Below, one piece after another: positions 1-8,091 of a DNA stretch of 55,741 nucleotides. A program made the translations under genes and the position numbers. This DNA comes from Thalassorhabdus alkalitolerans. GTDB lineage: Bacteria; Bacillota; Bacilli; Bacillales; Marinococcaceae. How positions within the stretch are numbered: the first letter of the stretch is position 1; every line of letters starts with the position of its first letter. The notes below the pieces were generated by a model, which was given only the letters and a program-made list of their open reading frames with translations, was not told where the DNA came from and did not search any database. Where the stretch lies: NCBI RefSeq assembly GCF_042656585.1, contig NZ_JBHSPG010000001.1; one strand, 5' to 3'.

Positions 1-46
1 TGATAATTGGGGGGCAACTCCCTGTGAAAGTAGGACGCTGCCAGGC
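1..46 (+). rRNA. rrf: 5S rRNA, 3' end (partial)
   Basis: The first 46 bases match the 3' arm of a Firmicutes 5S rRNA: a G-rich/C-rich hairpin with a short loop, then the conserved GTGAAAGTAGGAC block and a closing CCAGGC. The 5' part lies outside the window. An intrinsic terminator follows at once, as expected at the end of an rRNA operon. In B. subtilis an rRNA operon also lies directly upstream of csfB. Confidence 0.9.
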
Positions 47-54
47 AAACTCTG

Positions 55-85
55 AAAGCACCCATGTTGTGGGTGCTTTTTTTTT
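55..85 (+). terminator. rRNA operon terminator
   Basis: A perfect 10-bp stem (AAAGCACCCA with TGGGTGCTTT) closes a 5-nt loop and runs into nine or more T residues. It sits 8 nt after the 5S end and terminates the rRNA operon. Confidence 0.93.
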
Positions 86-553
86 ATGTCTACCAAAGAA
101 ACACATCTCCTGGGAGCACTCAAAGCTGTACACCTTTTTTGAAGGCTCTGTTGCGGTCCACTGTTGATCAGATAAAAGAGCAGATGGATTCGGGGATAGC
201 ATGTGATGCGAAGAATCTCTGCCCGGTGCTTATGTCAAGGAAGCTCAGGCCATGCTCGAGGCATAGAAAATATTGTGAATGCGAATGAAATAAGCACGGA
301 TGGATGTGTCACTTGTACCATTGGGGGTGCAATCGAGCTTCTTTCACGAAAATCAACAACAAATGTAACAATGTTTGTTTCTCGGTGTCTTGGCAGAAGA
401 AACGTCCCACTCGCTTTTTCCTTATGACCATAAGGAAAAAATAGGCACATTCCTTGTTGTTGACGCGTATGCTACTAGAAGAACAAGTGAAATCGTGACG
501 ACTTTGTATAAGAAGCAAAAAAGTGGCCATCCTATGTGTAAGGGGTGAAAACT
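86..553. other. Gene-poor stretch upstream of csfB, possibly decayed coding sequence
   Basis: No intact gene is recognisable in these 470 bases. Short open frames of about 70 codons occur on both strands, but none has a good SD or a recognisable product. One plus-strand frame (about 380-548) reads like ordinary protein for some 55 codons and ends in TGA just before the csfB start, but stops interrupt it upstream. That pattern would fit an old, broken gene. A weak sigma-F-like promoter for csfB may lie at 506-533 (GTATA, 14 nt, GGCCATCCT), but it would put the RNA start inside the csfB SD. Confidence 0.35.
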
Positions 554-760
554 ATGAAACCGAGAAATGAAAGCGATTCTAGTGTAACTGAATTATGTTT
601 AATATGTGAAAGAAAAAAAGAAAAAGGGATTCATATTGTAACAGCTTTTATTTGCTCAGAGTGTGAGCAGGATATTGTGCAGGCGACCACAGAGGATCCA
701 AATTACCGCTTTTATATTGAAAGACTTAGAGAGATAAAGACTAACAAGCTGACTTCCTGA
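554..760 (+). CDS. csfB: Anti-sigma-G factor Gin (CsfB)
   Basis: This 68-residue protein resembles Gin/CsfB. In B. subtilis, Gin binds sigma-G, and also sigma-E in the mother cell, to stop it acting too early or in the wrong cell. Two CxxC pairs (CLIC near the N-terminus and CSEC about 20 residues later) form the zinc-binding core, and the stretch between them (KGIH, then FIC) is typical of the family. ATG 554 is chosen because AAGGGG lies 6-9 nt upstream; GTG 545 would overlap that SD. The position right after an rRNA operon matches B. subtilis, but the xpaC and yaaN genes that follow csfB there are missing. Confidence 0.88.
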   Translation: MKPRNESDSSVTELCLICERKKEKGIHIVTAFICSECEQDIVQATTEDPNYRFYIERLREIKTNKLTS

Positions 761-784
761 AGAGAAGGGCTTGTCTTTTTTTTT
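737..784 (+). terminator. csfB terminator
   Basis: AAGAC and ACAAGC on the left arm pair with GCTTGTCTT on the right, with a 2-nt bulge, and a run of about nine T follows. The stem overlaps the end of csfB. Confidence 0.65.
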
Positions 785-831
785 AAAAGAATATAAGGTT
801 AAGGAATGAATGTAAAAAAGGATTGTAAACG

Positions 832-2277
832 ATGAATAATCAGTATAAACGTCCTCTATATGACAAAGTTGCAGCTTTTGCAGGCAGCTCTCCTCTTTCT
901 TTTCATGTTCCAGGACACAAGAATGGAGTTGTATTTCCCACCTTTTCCAAGGAACCCTTTTCCTCTCTGTTGCCTTTTGATCTCACAGAACTTGAGGGAT
1001 TAGATGACCTTCATGAACCCGAGGGGGTCATAGGGGAAGCACAGGATCTTGCAGCAGATTTATACGGAACGTTATCAACTTTCTTTTTAGTGGGCGGCTC
1101 GACTGCTGGGAACCTTGCTATGATCATGTCTGCTTTTCAAGAAGGAGATAAAGTAGCTGTCCAAAGAGATGCTCATAAGTCAGTCATTAACGGCCTCAGG
1201 CTTGCTAAGGTCGAGCCTGTATTTATATCGCCGATTTATGACAATAAGACAGGACTTTCACTTGGAGTAACGATCGAAAGAATAAAGGAAGCTTTTCAAT
1301 TATATAAAGGAATCAAAGGGATTGTATTAACATCTCCTACTTACTACGGGTGGGCTGCTCCTCTGCACAACATTATTGAGTATGTTCATGAGCAGGAAGG
1401 AGTAGTGTTAGTAGATGAGGCTCATGGTGCACATTTTGTTTATGGAGAACCTTTTCCCATACAAGCATTGGATCAGGGGGCTGATATGGTTGTTCAATCT
1501 GCCCATAAAACATTACCGGCTATGACAATGGGCGCATTTTTACATGTGAAAAGCTCCAGGCTTTTGAAAAAAGCAAAGGAGTATACTGGAATGCTTCAAT
1601 CAAGCAGTCCATCTTATCCCATTATGATGTCACTGGATATTGCAAGAAGCTATCTGGCTCTCTTAACCAAAGAAGACAAACAGAAGATAAAAAACTCTCT
1701 TCTTTCTTTTCGACAAGAACTCCAGCAAATAGAAGAATTGGATATCGTGTTTCCTCCTCCTGGCATAAAGGATGATCTTCTAAAATGCACTCTCAAGGCG
1801 CCTTTCTCCCAAACAGGATGGGTTTTTCAGTCTTTTTTGCAAAAAGAGGGGGTCTACCCAGAACTAGCTGACCACCGGCATGTTTTATTGGTTCTGCCTC
1901 TATCGAGTGATTTCCCCTGGGACATAGCAGCAGAAAAAATAAGAAAAGCAGTGAAAAAAATGGCTGTTTACAAAGAGATACAGTCATCCAGGAGAGTTTG
2001 GTCCTTCCCGTTTCCTCCTATCACAAGGCTATCTTTTCCGATAAAGGAACTTGAAAACAAAGGCATCATTTCATGTCCCCTTGAGGAGGCAGAAGGTGAA
2101 ATAGCTGCAGAGGACATGATTCCCTATCCTCCTGGTGTACCTTTGCTGTTAAAGGGTGAGAAAATTGACCGTCCCCGGTTGGATGCGTTAAGTGCCTGGC
2201 TTAAGGAAGGTGGAAGAATTCAGGGAGGAACAAAAGAGACAGATAAGTGTATGACTCTACGAATATATAAAGGATGA
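832..2277 (+). CDS. yaaO: Orn/Lys/Arg decarboxylase family protein YaaO
   Basis: This 481-residue PLP enzyme of fold type I belongs to the Orn/Lys/Arg decarboxylase group. Visible motifs are PGHK at 27-30, the DEAHGAH signature at 195-201 and SAHKTLP, whose Lys226 should carry the PLP Schiff base. A smaller C-terminal domain follows from about residue 380. Length and position before tmk match B. subtilis YaaO. Family members decarboxylate basic amino acids to polyamine precursors; the substrate cannot be read from the sequence. AAGGA lies 9 nt before the ATG. The stop runs almost directly into tmk, so the two genes are probably co-transcribed. Confidence 0.85.
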   Translation: MNNQYKRPLYDKVAAFAGSSPLSFHVPGHKNGVVFPTFSKEPFSSLLPFDLTELEGLDDLHEPEGVIGEAQDLAADLYGTLSTFFLVGGSTAGNLAMIMSAFQEGDKVAVQRDAHKSVINGLRLAKVEPVFISPIYDNKTGLSLGVTIERIKEAFQLYKGIKGIVLTSPTYYGWAAPLHNIIEYVHEQEGVVLVDEAHGAHFVYGEPFPIQALDQGADMVVQSAHKTLPAMTMGAFLHVKSSRLLKKAKEYTGMLQSSSPSYPIMMSLDIARSYLALLTKEDKQKIKNSLLSFRQELQQIEELDIVFPPPGIKDDLLKCTLKAPFSQTGWVFQSFLQKEGVYPELADHRHVLLVLPLSSDFPWDIAAEKIRKAVKKMAVYKEIQSSRRVWSFPFPPITRLSFPIKELENKGIISCPLEEAEGEIAAEDMIPYPPGVPLLLKGEKIDRPRLDALSAWLKEGGRIQGGTKETDKCMTLRIYKG

Positions 2278-2282
2278 CGAAA

Positions 2283-2921
2283 ATGAAAAAGAATGGTTTA
2301 TTCGTGACATTTGAAGGCGGCGAAGGTGCTGGAAAGACAACGGTGATAGAAGCCTATTATGAGAAATTAATAGAATCGGGATACCATGTAATTAAAACGA
2401 GAGAGCCCGGGGGAATAGATATTGCTGAACAAATCCGTCATATTATACTGACGCCCCAAAACACGGCAATGGAAGGCAGGACAGAAGCATTGCTGTATGC
2501 TGCTGCAAGAAGACAGCATTTAGTGGAGAAGGTTATTCCTGCCCTTGAACAAGGCGGGATTGTTCTTTGTGATAGATTCATTGACAGCAGCCTGGCCTAT
2601 CAAGGATACGCTAGAAACATAGGAATAGAGGAAGTCCTGGCTATCAATGAATTTGCAATTGATCAGTATATGCCTGACTTGACCATTTACCTGGACATTG
2701 AGCCTCAGACAGGAATGAGGAGAATCCAAAAGAACAACAGTCGCGAGGTTAATCGATTAGATATGGAAAAAATTGAGTTTCATGACCAAGTGCGGGAGGC
2801 TTATCACAAATTATTAGAGAGATTCCCCGAACGAATACATAAGGTTGATGCAAACAGGGAGATAGAAAACGTTCTCGATGAGGTAAAACAAATCATTTCT
2901 CCTGCCTTACCAAACTTGTAA
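2283..2921 (+). CDS. tmk: Thymidylate kinase
   Basis: Tmk phosphorylates dTMP to dTDP for DNA synthesis. The P-loop GGEGAGKTT is at residues 12-20, the TREPGG substrate motif at 39-44 and the DRF motif at 97-99. With ATG 2283 the protein has 212 residues, the length of the B. subtilis enzyme. An in-frame ATG at 2274 overlaps the yaaO stop but has no room for an SD, whereas AAAGG lies about 9 nt before 2283. Cytoplasmic; probably translated from the yaaO transcript. Confidence 0.95.
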   Translation: MKKNGLFVTFEGGEGAGKTTVIEAYYEKLIESGYHVIKTREPGGIDIAEQIRHIILTPQNTAMEGRTEALLYAAARRQHLVEKVIPALEQGGIVLCDRFIDSSLAYQGYARNIGIEEVLAINEFAIDQYMPDLTIYLDIEPQTGMRRIQKNNSREVNRLDMEKIEFHDQVREAYHKLLERFPERIHKVDANREIENVLDEVKQIISPALPNL

Positions 2922-3004
2922 GCCGCAGCCTGCTTCTTTTAAAAAAAGGATTTTCATTGTAAGAGCAATCCAGTAAGATAACAGTAAAGAGTTCTCCCTT
3001 CCAT

Positions 3005-3049
3005 GCTCTCCTTATTACGGCCCCTGGCGCTATCCAAGATTGGGAGAGC
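3005..3049 (+). other. Inverted repeat between tmk and darA
   Basis: GCTCTCC at 3005-3011 pairs perfectly with GGAGAGC at 3043-3049 around a 31-nt loop containing a C-rich patch. No T run follows, so it is not a standard terminator. It may be a structured leader of the darA-holB mRNA. Confidence 0.35.
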
Positions 3050-3087
3050 AGCTGAAACGGGAGATTATTACGAAGGAAGGGGTTAAT

Positions 3088-3417
3088 ATGAAACTTATTA
3101 TTGCCGTGATTCAAGATAAGGACAGTAACCGTTTGTCTAATGCTCTGGTGGAGAATAATTTTCAAGCCACGAAATTAGCTAGTACAGGCGGGTTTTTAAA
3201 AGCAGGCAATACAACGTTTCTAATCGGGGTGAAGGACGAAGAGGTGGAAGACGTTCTTGGGATTATTCAAGGGAACTGTAAAGCTAGAGAACAGCTGGTA
3301 GCTCCTGTTTCACCAATGGGAGGCAATGCTGATTCTTATGTGCCTTACCCTGTAGAAGTGCAAGTGGGCGGGGCAACAGTGTTTATTATGCCTGTAGAAC
3401 AATTTGAAAAGTTTTAA
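3088..3417 (+). CDS. darA: Cyclic di-AMP receptor DarA (PII-like)
   Basis: This 109-residue protein is homologous to YaaQ/DarA, a trimeric PII-like protein that binds c-di-AMP. It begins MKLIIAVIQDKD, and the family's glycine/threonine nucleotide-binding segment (STGGFLKAGNTT) is at about 32-43. ATG 3088 has a strong AAGGAAGGGG SD; earlier in-frame starts have none. Length equals the B. subtilis protein. In B. subtilis yaaR separates it from holB; here only 15 nt do, so yaaR is absent from this locus. It probably heads the darA-holB-ricT-yabA operon. Confidence 0.92.
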   Translation: MKLIIAVIQDKDSNRLSNALVENNFQATKLASTGGFLKAGNTTFLIGVKDEEVEDVLGIIQGNCKAREQLVAPVSPMGGNADSYVPYPVEVQVGGATVFIMPVEQFEKF

Positions 3418-3432
3418 TAATAGAGGGATCAT

Positions 3433-4416
3433 ATGGATTGGGAGACAATGAAAAAACAACAGCCAACGGTCTTTCAAATGCTTGAACGAAGCTTTGAAAA
3501 AAATCGGCTGGCTCATGCCTATATATTTGAAGGAACCAGAGGTGCAGGGAAAAAGGAAACAGCCATTCTCCTTGCCCAGCGGATGTTTTGTAGTAAACAT
3601 CATAGAACGGTGCCTTGTGGCTCATGCAAAGACTGCACACGGATAAGACATGGAAATCATCCTGATGTTCTTCTAGTGGAGCCGGATGGGAAGTCAATAA
3701 AAAAAGGACAAGTAGAACAGCTTCAAAAAGAATTTGGATATAAAGGAATGGAGTCTTCTACAAAGGTTTATATCGTCAATGACTCTGATAAAATGACAGC
3801 AAGTGCTGCCAATAGCCTCTTAAAGTTTCTAGAGGAACCAGAAGGGGAAACGCTGGCAATTCTGCTTACTGAAAATATCCATTTTTTACTTGAAACGGTT
3901 ATTTCTAGGTCGCAGGTTCTCACCTTTGCTCCACCTTCTTATGAAAGGAAAGCAAAACTGCTTGTATCCGAAGGCGTCGGCGAAAGTGTCGCACCGCTTC
4001 TTGCCAGACTTCCAGACCACCTCCTAGAAAGGTATAACGAGGACAAAGAGTGGATTGTACAAGGAAGAAGTCTAGTGATACAATTGACGGAAGAGGCGTT
4101 AAATAGGCCTCATCAAATGCTCTTAACGCTGCAGGATAAGTGGCTTGCCCATTTTAAGGATAGAGAAGAGCTGGATGCGGGGTTAGATTTGCTTCTCTTC
4201 TGGTACCGGGATCTTCTTACTGTACGACATGAGGAAACAGGTCTGGCTTTTCCAGAACAGCGGGATCAATTGAAGGCAGAAGCCTTTCAACGGACAGAAC
4301 TGGAGGTTACCAGTCAGTTACAGGCTGTACTGGAAGCGAAGCGGCAGCTGCAAGCCAATGTTAACCCACAGCTCTTAATGGAGCGTTTACTGCTCCGTTT
4401 ACAGGAGGGATTGTAA
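3433..4416 (+). CDS. holB: DNA polymerase III delta' subunit
   Basis: HolB is the delta' subunit of the clamp loader that places the sliding clamp on DNA. The 327-residue protein has an N-terminal AAA+ domain with a P-loop-like GTRGAGK at 34-40 and four cysteines (53, 62, 65, 68) forming the zinc module. A LKFLEEP segment, conserved in clamp-loader ATPases, lies near residue 135. GAGGG precedes ATG 3433. Its stop and the ricT TTG are separated by a single base, so translation is probably coupled. Confidence 0.93.
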   Translation: MDWETMKKQQPTVFQMLERSFEKNRLAHAYIFEGTRGAGKKETAILLAQRMFCSKHHRTVPCGSCKDCTRIRHGNHPDVLLVEPDGKSIKKGQVEQLQKEFGYKGMESSTKVYIVNDSDKMTASAANSLLKFLEEPEGETLAILLTENIHFLLETVISRSQVLTFAPPSYERKAKLLVSEGVGESVAPLLARLPDHLLERYNEDKEWIVQGRSLVIQLTEEALNRPHQMLLTLQDKWLAHFKDREELDAGLDLLLFWYRDLLTVRHEETGLAFPEQRDQLKAEAFQRTELEVTSQLQAVLEAKRQLQANVNPQLLMERLLLRLQEGL

Positions 4417-4417
4417 C

Positions 4418-5233
4418 TTGCATCAAGTGGTAGGAGTACGATTTAAAAAAGCAGGGAAAATATATTATTTTTCACCTGGTGACTTAGCTATAGAAGAAGG
4501 ACAATGGGTGATTGTTGAGACAGCCCGTGGCATAGAATATGGGAAAGTCGTTTTGGGAACAAAAGAAGTAGGAGAAGACGATGTTGTGCTCCCATTGAAG
4601 AAAGTGATTCGACTGGCCACAGAAAAAGACAATCAGAATGTGGCTGAAAACATGCAGCTTGCAAAAAAGGCTTATGATGTTTGCGTTAGCAAAATTAATG
4701 AACATAAGCTGGATATGAAGCTGGTGGAAGTAGAGTATACGTTTGACCGAAATAAGGTATTATTCTACTTTACTGCGGACGGGCGTATTGATTTCAGGGA
4801 ACTCGTCAAGGATCTTGCTTCTATTTTCCGGACAAGGATTGAGTTACGTCAGATTGGTGTACGTGATGAAGCGAAAATGCTCGGTGGCGTAGGGCCGTGC
4901 GGACGTATACTTTGCTGTTCAACTTTCCTGGGTGATTTTGAGCCAGTCTCAATCAAGATGGCAAAAGATCAAAACTTATCTTTAAATCCGGCAAAAATAT
5001 CTGGTTTGTGCGGTCGTTTAATGTGCTGTCTAAAATACGAAAATGACACATATGAAACAGCCAAGAAGGAATTACCTGATGTAGGCCAGCAAATTAAAAC
5101 ACCGGATGGAAAAGGAAAAGTCATTGGTTTAAATATCTTAGAAAGAGTAATCCAAGTATCTCTCAGTGACCCGGACCGGGTTCTTGAATACTCCCTGGAA
5201 GAAATAATGGATGAAGGCTCCTTGACGAGCTAA
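4418..5233 (+). CDS. ricT: RicT (YaaT), PSP1-domain component of the RicAFT complex
   Basis: This 271-residue PSP1-domain protein corresponds to B. subtilis YaaT/RicT. With RicA and RicF, RicT forms an iron-sulfur complex that assists RNase Y in mRNA maturation and promotes sporulation, competence and biofilm formation. Cysteines occur in two clusters, Cys161/166/167 (CGRILCC) and Cys198/203/204 (CGRLMCC), the likely cluster ligands. The start is TTG 4418, with AGGAGG inside the end of holB about 9 nt upstream. Part of the darA-holB-ricT-yabA operon. Confidence 0.93.
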   Translation: MHQVVGVRFKKAGKIYYFSPGDLAIEEGQWVIVETARGIEYGKVVLGTKEVGEDDVVLPLKKVIRLATEKDNQNVAENMQLAKKAYDVCVSKINEHKLDMKLVEVEYTFDRNKVLFYFTADGRIDFRELVKDLASIFRTRIELRQIGVRDEAKMLGGVGPCGRILCCSTFLGDFEPVSIKMAKDQNLSLNPAKISGLCGRLMCCLKYENDTYETAKKELPDVGQQIKTPDGKGKVIGLNILERVIQVSLSDPDRVLEYSLEEIMDEGSLTS

Positions 5234-5261
5234 GGCGAAAGGATGGCGAGGTGGGAAAAAA

Positions 5262-5612
5262 GTGAACAAAAAAGAAATTTTCTCCCAGGTCATTCATATG
5301 GAAGAGAGAATAGGAGCTCTGCACGATGAGTTAGGAGAATTAAAAGAGCAGCTTGTCATGTTAATAGAGGAAAACCAGGCTCTCATGCTTGAAAACAAGC
5401 ACTTGCGAAAGAGGCTTGACAATAAGGAAGAAGAAGCAGAGAAGAAAGAGACTGAAAAACCAACTCCCCACCTTAAAGCGAATCCTGGAGAAGGATATGA
5501 TAATCTCGCCCGCCTTTACCATGAAGGGTTCCATATCTGCAACCTCCATTACGGAAGCTTGCGGGTAGATGGAGATTGTCTCTTTTGCCTATCCTTTTTA
5601 AATCAAAAATAA
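5262..5612 (+). CDS. yabA: Replication initiation control protein YabA
   Basis: YabA contacts DnaA and the sliding clamp DnaN and restrains re-initiation at oriC. The 116-residue protein has an N-terminal coiled coil (about 1-60, leucine and glutamate rich), a charged linker, and a C-terminal zinc module with His91, Cys93, Cys106 and Cys109. The start is GTG 5262, preceded by GAGGTGGG. It lies downstream of holB and ricT as in B. subtilis and ends the operon at a strong terminator. Confidence 0.92.
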   Translation: MNKKEIFSQVIHMEERIGALHDELGELKEQLVMLIEENQALMLENKHLRKRLDNKEEEAEKKETEKPTPHLKANPGEGYDNLARLYHEGFHICNLHYGSLRVDGDCLFCLSFLNQK

Positions 5613-5617
5613 TGAAG

Positions 5618-5647
5618 AGGCCTTTCCATGATGGAAAGGCCTTTTTT
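5618..5647 (+). terminator. Terminator after yabA
   Basis: A perfect 12-bp stem (AGGCCTTTCCAT with ATGGAAAGGCCT) has a single-base centre, so a few central pairs must open. Six T follow. Confidence 0.92.
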
Positions 5648-5698
5648 CAGGAATCATTTACTTATAAAGAAAAAAGGTAAAAGAAAGGAGAAGAAGGA

Positions 5699-6439
5699 AT
5701 GAAAGAGGTAAAAGAGGGAGAACGGCTTGATTACATTAATAAAGGAAGGCTTCAAATTATTCAAAGCCCTTCGGTATTTTCTTTTTCCATTGATGCAGTG
5801 TTGCTGGCCCGTTTTGCCTCAGTACCGCGAACAAAAGGAAATATCATAGATTTTTGCTCTGGAAATGGCATCATCCCCCTTGTACTTACAGAAAGAAGTC
5901 AGGTACCTATCCTTGGCGTGGAAATCCAGCCGCTGCTGTGTGATATGGCTCGAAGAAGTGTGCAAATCAATAAAAAAGAAAAGCAAGTGACAATTAAGCA
6001 AGGAGATATCATTACAGTGGCGAAGGAAGCAGGGTCTGCTAAATTTGACTTGGTGACGTGCAACCCTCCTTATTTTGCTACAAAAGGGGAGAAAGAATAT
6101 AATGAAAATCCACACCTTGCTATTGCCCGCCATGAAATATACTGCAGTCTGGAAGAAGTCATTCACGCATGCAGCCAAGTTGTAAAGCAAAAAGGTAAGG
6201 TGGCAATGGTGCATCGTCCAGAGCGGCTTTCAGAGATGATAACGCTTTTTGAGAAGCATCGAATAGCACCAAAAAGAGTGAAGTTTATTCACCCAAAGAA
6301 AGACAGAGATGCAAACATCGTTCTTCTCGAAGGAATAAAAGACGGAAAGCCAGGGATGGCCTGCCTTCCTCCTCTGTTTGTTTATGATGAAAAAGGAAGC
6401 TATACAAAGGAGTTTCAAAATTATTATGAAGGAAAATAA
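5699..6439 (+). CDS. trmN6: tRNA1(Val) (adenine37-N6)-methyltransferase family protein
   Basis: This 246-residue SAM-dependent methyltransferase is homologous to YabB/TrmN6. The SAM-binding segment DFCSGNGIIP is at 51-60 and the catalytic NPPY of N6-adenine methylases at 122-125. Family members methylate A37 of tRNA; the exact substrate in this organism is inferred. GAAGGA precedes ATG 5699. The gene overlaps yazA by 14 bp, followed by rsmI, so the three form one unit for RNA modification plus one nuclease-like protein. Confidence 0.88.
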   Translation: MKEVKEGERLDYINKGRLQIIQSPSVFSFSIDAVLLARFASVPRTKGNIIDFCSGNGIIPLVLTERSQVPILGVEIQPLLCDMARRSVQINKKEKQVTIKQGDIITVAKEAGSAKFDLVTCNPPYFATKGEKEYNENPHLAIARHEIYCSLEEVIHACSQVVKQKGKVAMVHRPERLSEMITLFEKHRIAPKRVKFIHPKKDRDANIVLLEGIKDGKPGMACLPPLFVYDEKGSYTKEFQNYYEGK

Positions 6440-6689
6440 GCACTTTGTGTACATCTTAAAGTGCGGGGATGGCACTTATTACACCGGTTACACTACAGAT
6501 GTGCAAAAAAGGCTGATCACACATGAGATGGGAAAGGGAGCGAAATATACAAGGGGAAGAGCACCTCTTTCCCTTGTGTATGAAAGTTCTTTTTCCACAA
6601 AGTCAGAAGCTCTGAAAGCTGAACGAGCAATAAAAAAACTAACTAAAGCCCAGAAGAAAAACTTAATTGATTCGGGGGAAAGTAAATGA
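6426..6689 (+). CDS. yazA: GIY-YIG domain protein YazA
   Basis: This 87-residue single-domain protein has the GIY-YIG nuclease fold. The YIL and YTG signatures lie at about 9-21 and a catalytic-type Arg-Lys-rich helix follows. Relatives of the UPF0213/YazA group have no firmly assigned role. ATG 6426 lies inside the end of trmN6 with AAAGGAG about 13 nt upstream; a longer frame opens at 6378 but lacks an SD. The stop overlaps the rsmI start (ATGA). Confidence 0.87.
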   Translation: MKENKHFVYILKCGDGTYYTGYTTDVQKRLITHEMGKGAKYTRGRAPLSLVYESSFSTKSEALKAERAIKKLTKAQKKNLIDSGESK

Positions 6690-7561
6690 ACCAGCAAAAA
6701 AGCTATCATACAGCTGAGGCCGATAAAGGCCACTTATATCTTGTGCCGACACCCATAGGGAACCTGGAAGACATGACTTTCCGGGCAGTTCGTATCCTTC
6801 AGGAAGCAGATGTGATTTTAGCTGAAGATACAAGGCAGACGAGAAAGCTTTGTACTCACTTTGAAATTCCCGGCCCGCTTGACAGCTATCATGAACATAA
6901 TAAAGAACAAAAGGAAGAAAAAGTGCTGGGCTACTTAAAAGAAGGGAAAACAGTAGCCTTGGTCAGTGATGCTGGCACTCCACTCGTTTCAGATCCAGGA
7001 CAGGAGCTTGTATCTTCCTGTGTTCGTGCGGGTTTCTCTGTGATTCCTCTTCCTGGCGCAAATGCTGCTGTCACTGCCCTTATTGCATCAGGGTTAGCAG
7101 GAGGTCCCTTTTACTTTTATGGCTTTTTGCCAAGAAAAAACAAAGAGAAGGCAGAAATCCTGGATAAACTTTCCTATGTAGACGGCCCGGTTATTTTTTA
7201 CGAATCCCCATACCGAATTGGTAAAACGGTTGAAGATATTGAAAAGCAGTGGGGAGATAGAGAAGCAGCCCTTGCCAGAGAGTTAACTAAGCGGCATGAA
7301 GAAATTTTCCGTGGAACCCTTACTACCATCAGGGAAGCTTTAGAAAAAGAGCCAGTCAAAGGAGAATGCTGTCTCATTGTTCAGGGGACTGGAAAAGCTC
7401 CGGTTGAAGAACAGGCGTGGTGGCAGGCTCTGGATCCTGCTGAGCATGTGAAGAGCTACATCAAGGAAGGGATGTCTTCAAAAGAGGCGATAAAGCAGGC
7501 TGCAAAGGATAGAGAGGTTCCAAAGCGTGAAGTCTACTCGGCTTTTCACGAGTTGGATTAA
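6686..7561 (+). CDS. rsmI: 16S rRNA (cytidine1402-2'-O)-methyltransferase
   Basis: RsmI 2'-O-methylates C1402 in the ribosomal decoding centre. The 291-residue protein has the tetrapyrrole-methylase fold: an LVPTPIGNLEDMT segment near residue 19, an AEDTR motif, a DAGTP loop and a GANAA segment. Start ATG 6686 overlaps the yazA stop by 4 bp, indicating coupling. Homologous to B. subtilis YabC and in the same position before abrB. Confidence 0.93.
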   Translation: MNQQKSYHTAEADKGHLYLVPTPIGNLEDMTFRAVRILQEADVILAEDTRQTRKLCTHFEIPGPLDSYHEHNKEQKEEKVLGYLKEGKTVALVSDAGTPLVSDPGQELVSSCVRAGFSVIPLPGANAAVTALIASGLAGGPFYFYGFLPRKNKEKAEILDKLSYVDGPVIFYESPYRIGKTVEDIEKQWGDREAALARELTKRHEEIFRGTLTTIREALEKEPVKGECCLIVQGTGKAPVEEQAWWQALDPAEHVKSYIKEGMSSKEAIKQAAKDREVPKREVYSAFHELD

Positions 7562-7597
7562 AAGGGGATAGTGAAAACAAAGACTCTATGCCACAAT

Positions 7598-7634
7598 AAA
7601 AAAGGCAAAGCCTGATGAGGCTTTGCCTTTTTTT
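7598..7634. terminator. Bidirectional terminator between rsmI and abrB
   Basis: A 13-bp stem (AAAGGCAAAGCCT with AGGCTTTGCCTTT) with a 4-nt loop has T on its right and A on its left, so it can end both the rsmI transcript and the converging abrB transcript. Confidence 0.9.
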
Positions 7635-7693
7635 CTCTATCTATAAGAAATACATTTTTAAGTGTAAGCTTGTTATCTCTTTATCTATAAAGC

Positions 7694-7987
7694 TTATGCG
7701 TTTGTTTTGTGCTTATCGACGTATGACTGAAGATCCTTAATTACTTCTTCTGCGCCTTCAGGGCTTAAGATAATCTTTCCGTCCGCAATGGATACGTTGT
7801 CATCAGATACTTCACCAGTAACCTGACAAGTCATGTTAGGCTTGTACTTTTTCAGTACAATGCGGTCATGATCTACATAGATTTCAAGAGCGTCTTTTTC
7901 TGCAATATCTAACGTACGACGCAATTCAATAGGAATAACTACACGGCCAAGCTCATCAACCTTACGTACAATACCAGTAGATTTCAT
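7694..7987 (-). CDS. abrB: Transition-state regulator AbrB
   Basis: AbrB represses many post-exponential genes, spoVG among them in B. subtilis. The 97-residue protein has the SpoVT-AbrB swapped-hairpin DNA-binding domain at 1-50 (MKSTGIVRKVDELGRVVIP...) and a C-terminal multimerisation domain. AAGGAGG lies upstream of the ATG on the minus strand. It is the only minus-strand gene in the window, as in B. subtilis. Its promoter and a Spo0A box are visible upstream, which predicts repression by Spo0A~P. The other SpoVT-AbrB protein here is SpoVT. Confidence 0.97.
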   Translation of the reverse strand: MKSTGIVRKVDELGRVVIPIELRRTLDIAEKDALEIYVDHDRIVLKKYKPNMTCQVTGEVSDDNVSIADGKIILSPEGAEEVIKDLQSYVDKHKTNA

Positions 7988-8034
7988 TAATAAATCCTCC
8001 TTATATTTTCATAGCTTTGTAGGAAGAGTCAATA

Positions 8035-8041
8035 TTCGACA
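8035..8041 (-). promoter_or_regulatory. Spo0A box downstream of the abrB promoter
   Basis: TTCGACA on the plus strand is TGTCGAA on the abrB strand, a perfect 0A-box core. It lies about 20 bp after the likely RNA start, the place from which Spo0A~P represses abrB in B. subtilis. Confidence 0.75.
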
Positions 8042-8062
8042 ATTTTCTCTTTCTTCTTTCTA

Positions 8063-8091
8063 AATATACCAATCTTTAGAAAAGACGTCAA
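8063..8091 (-). promoter_or_regulatory. abrB promoter (sigma-A)
   Basis: Read on the minus strand: TTGACG (8091-8086), a 17-bp spacer, then TATATT (8068-8063). It drives abrB with a 5' leader of roughly 70 nt. Confidence 0.8.

Noticed and set aside
506..533. Sigma-F promoter before csfB
   Set aside because: The match is partial, and the implied RNA start would cut into the csfB SD.
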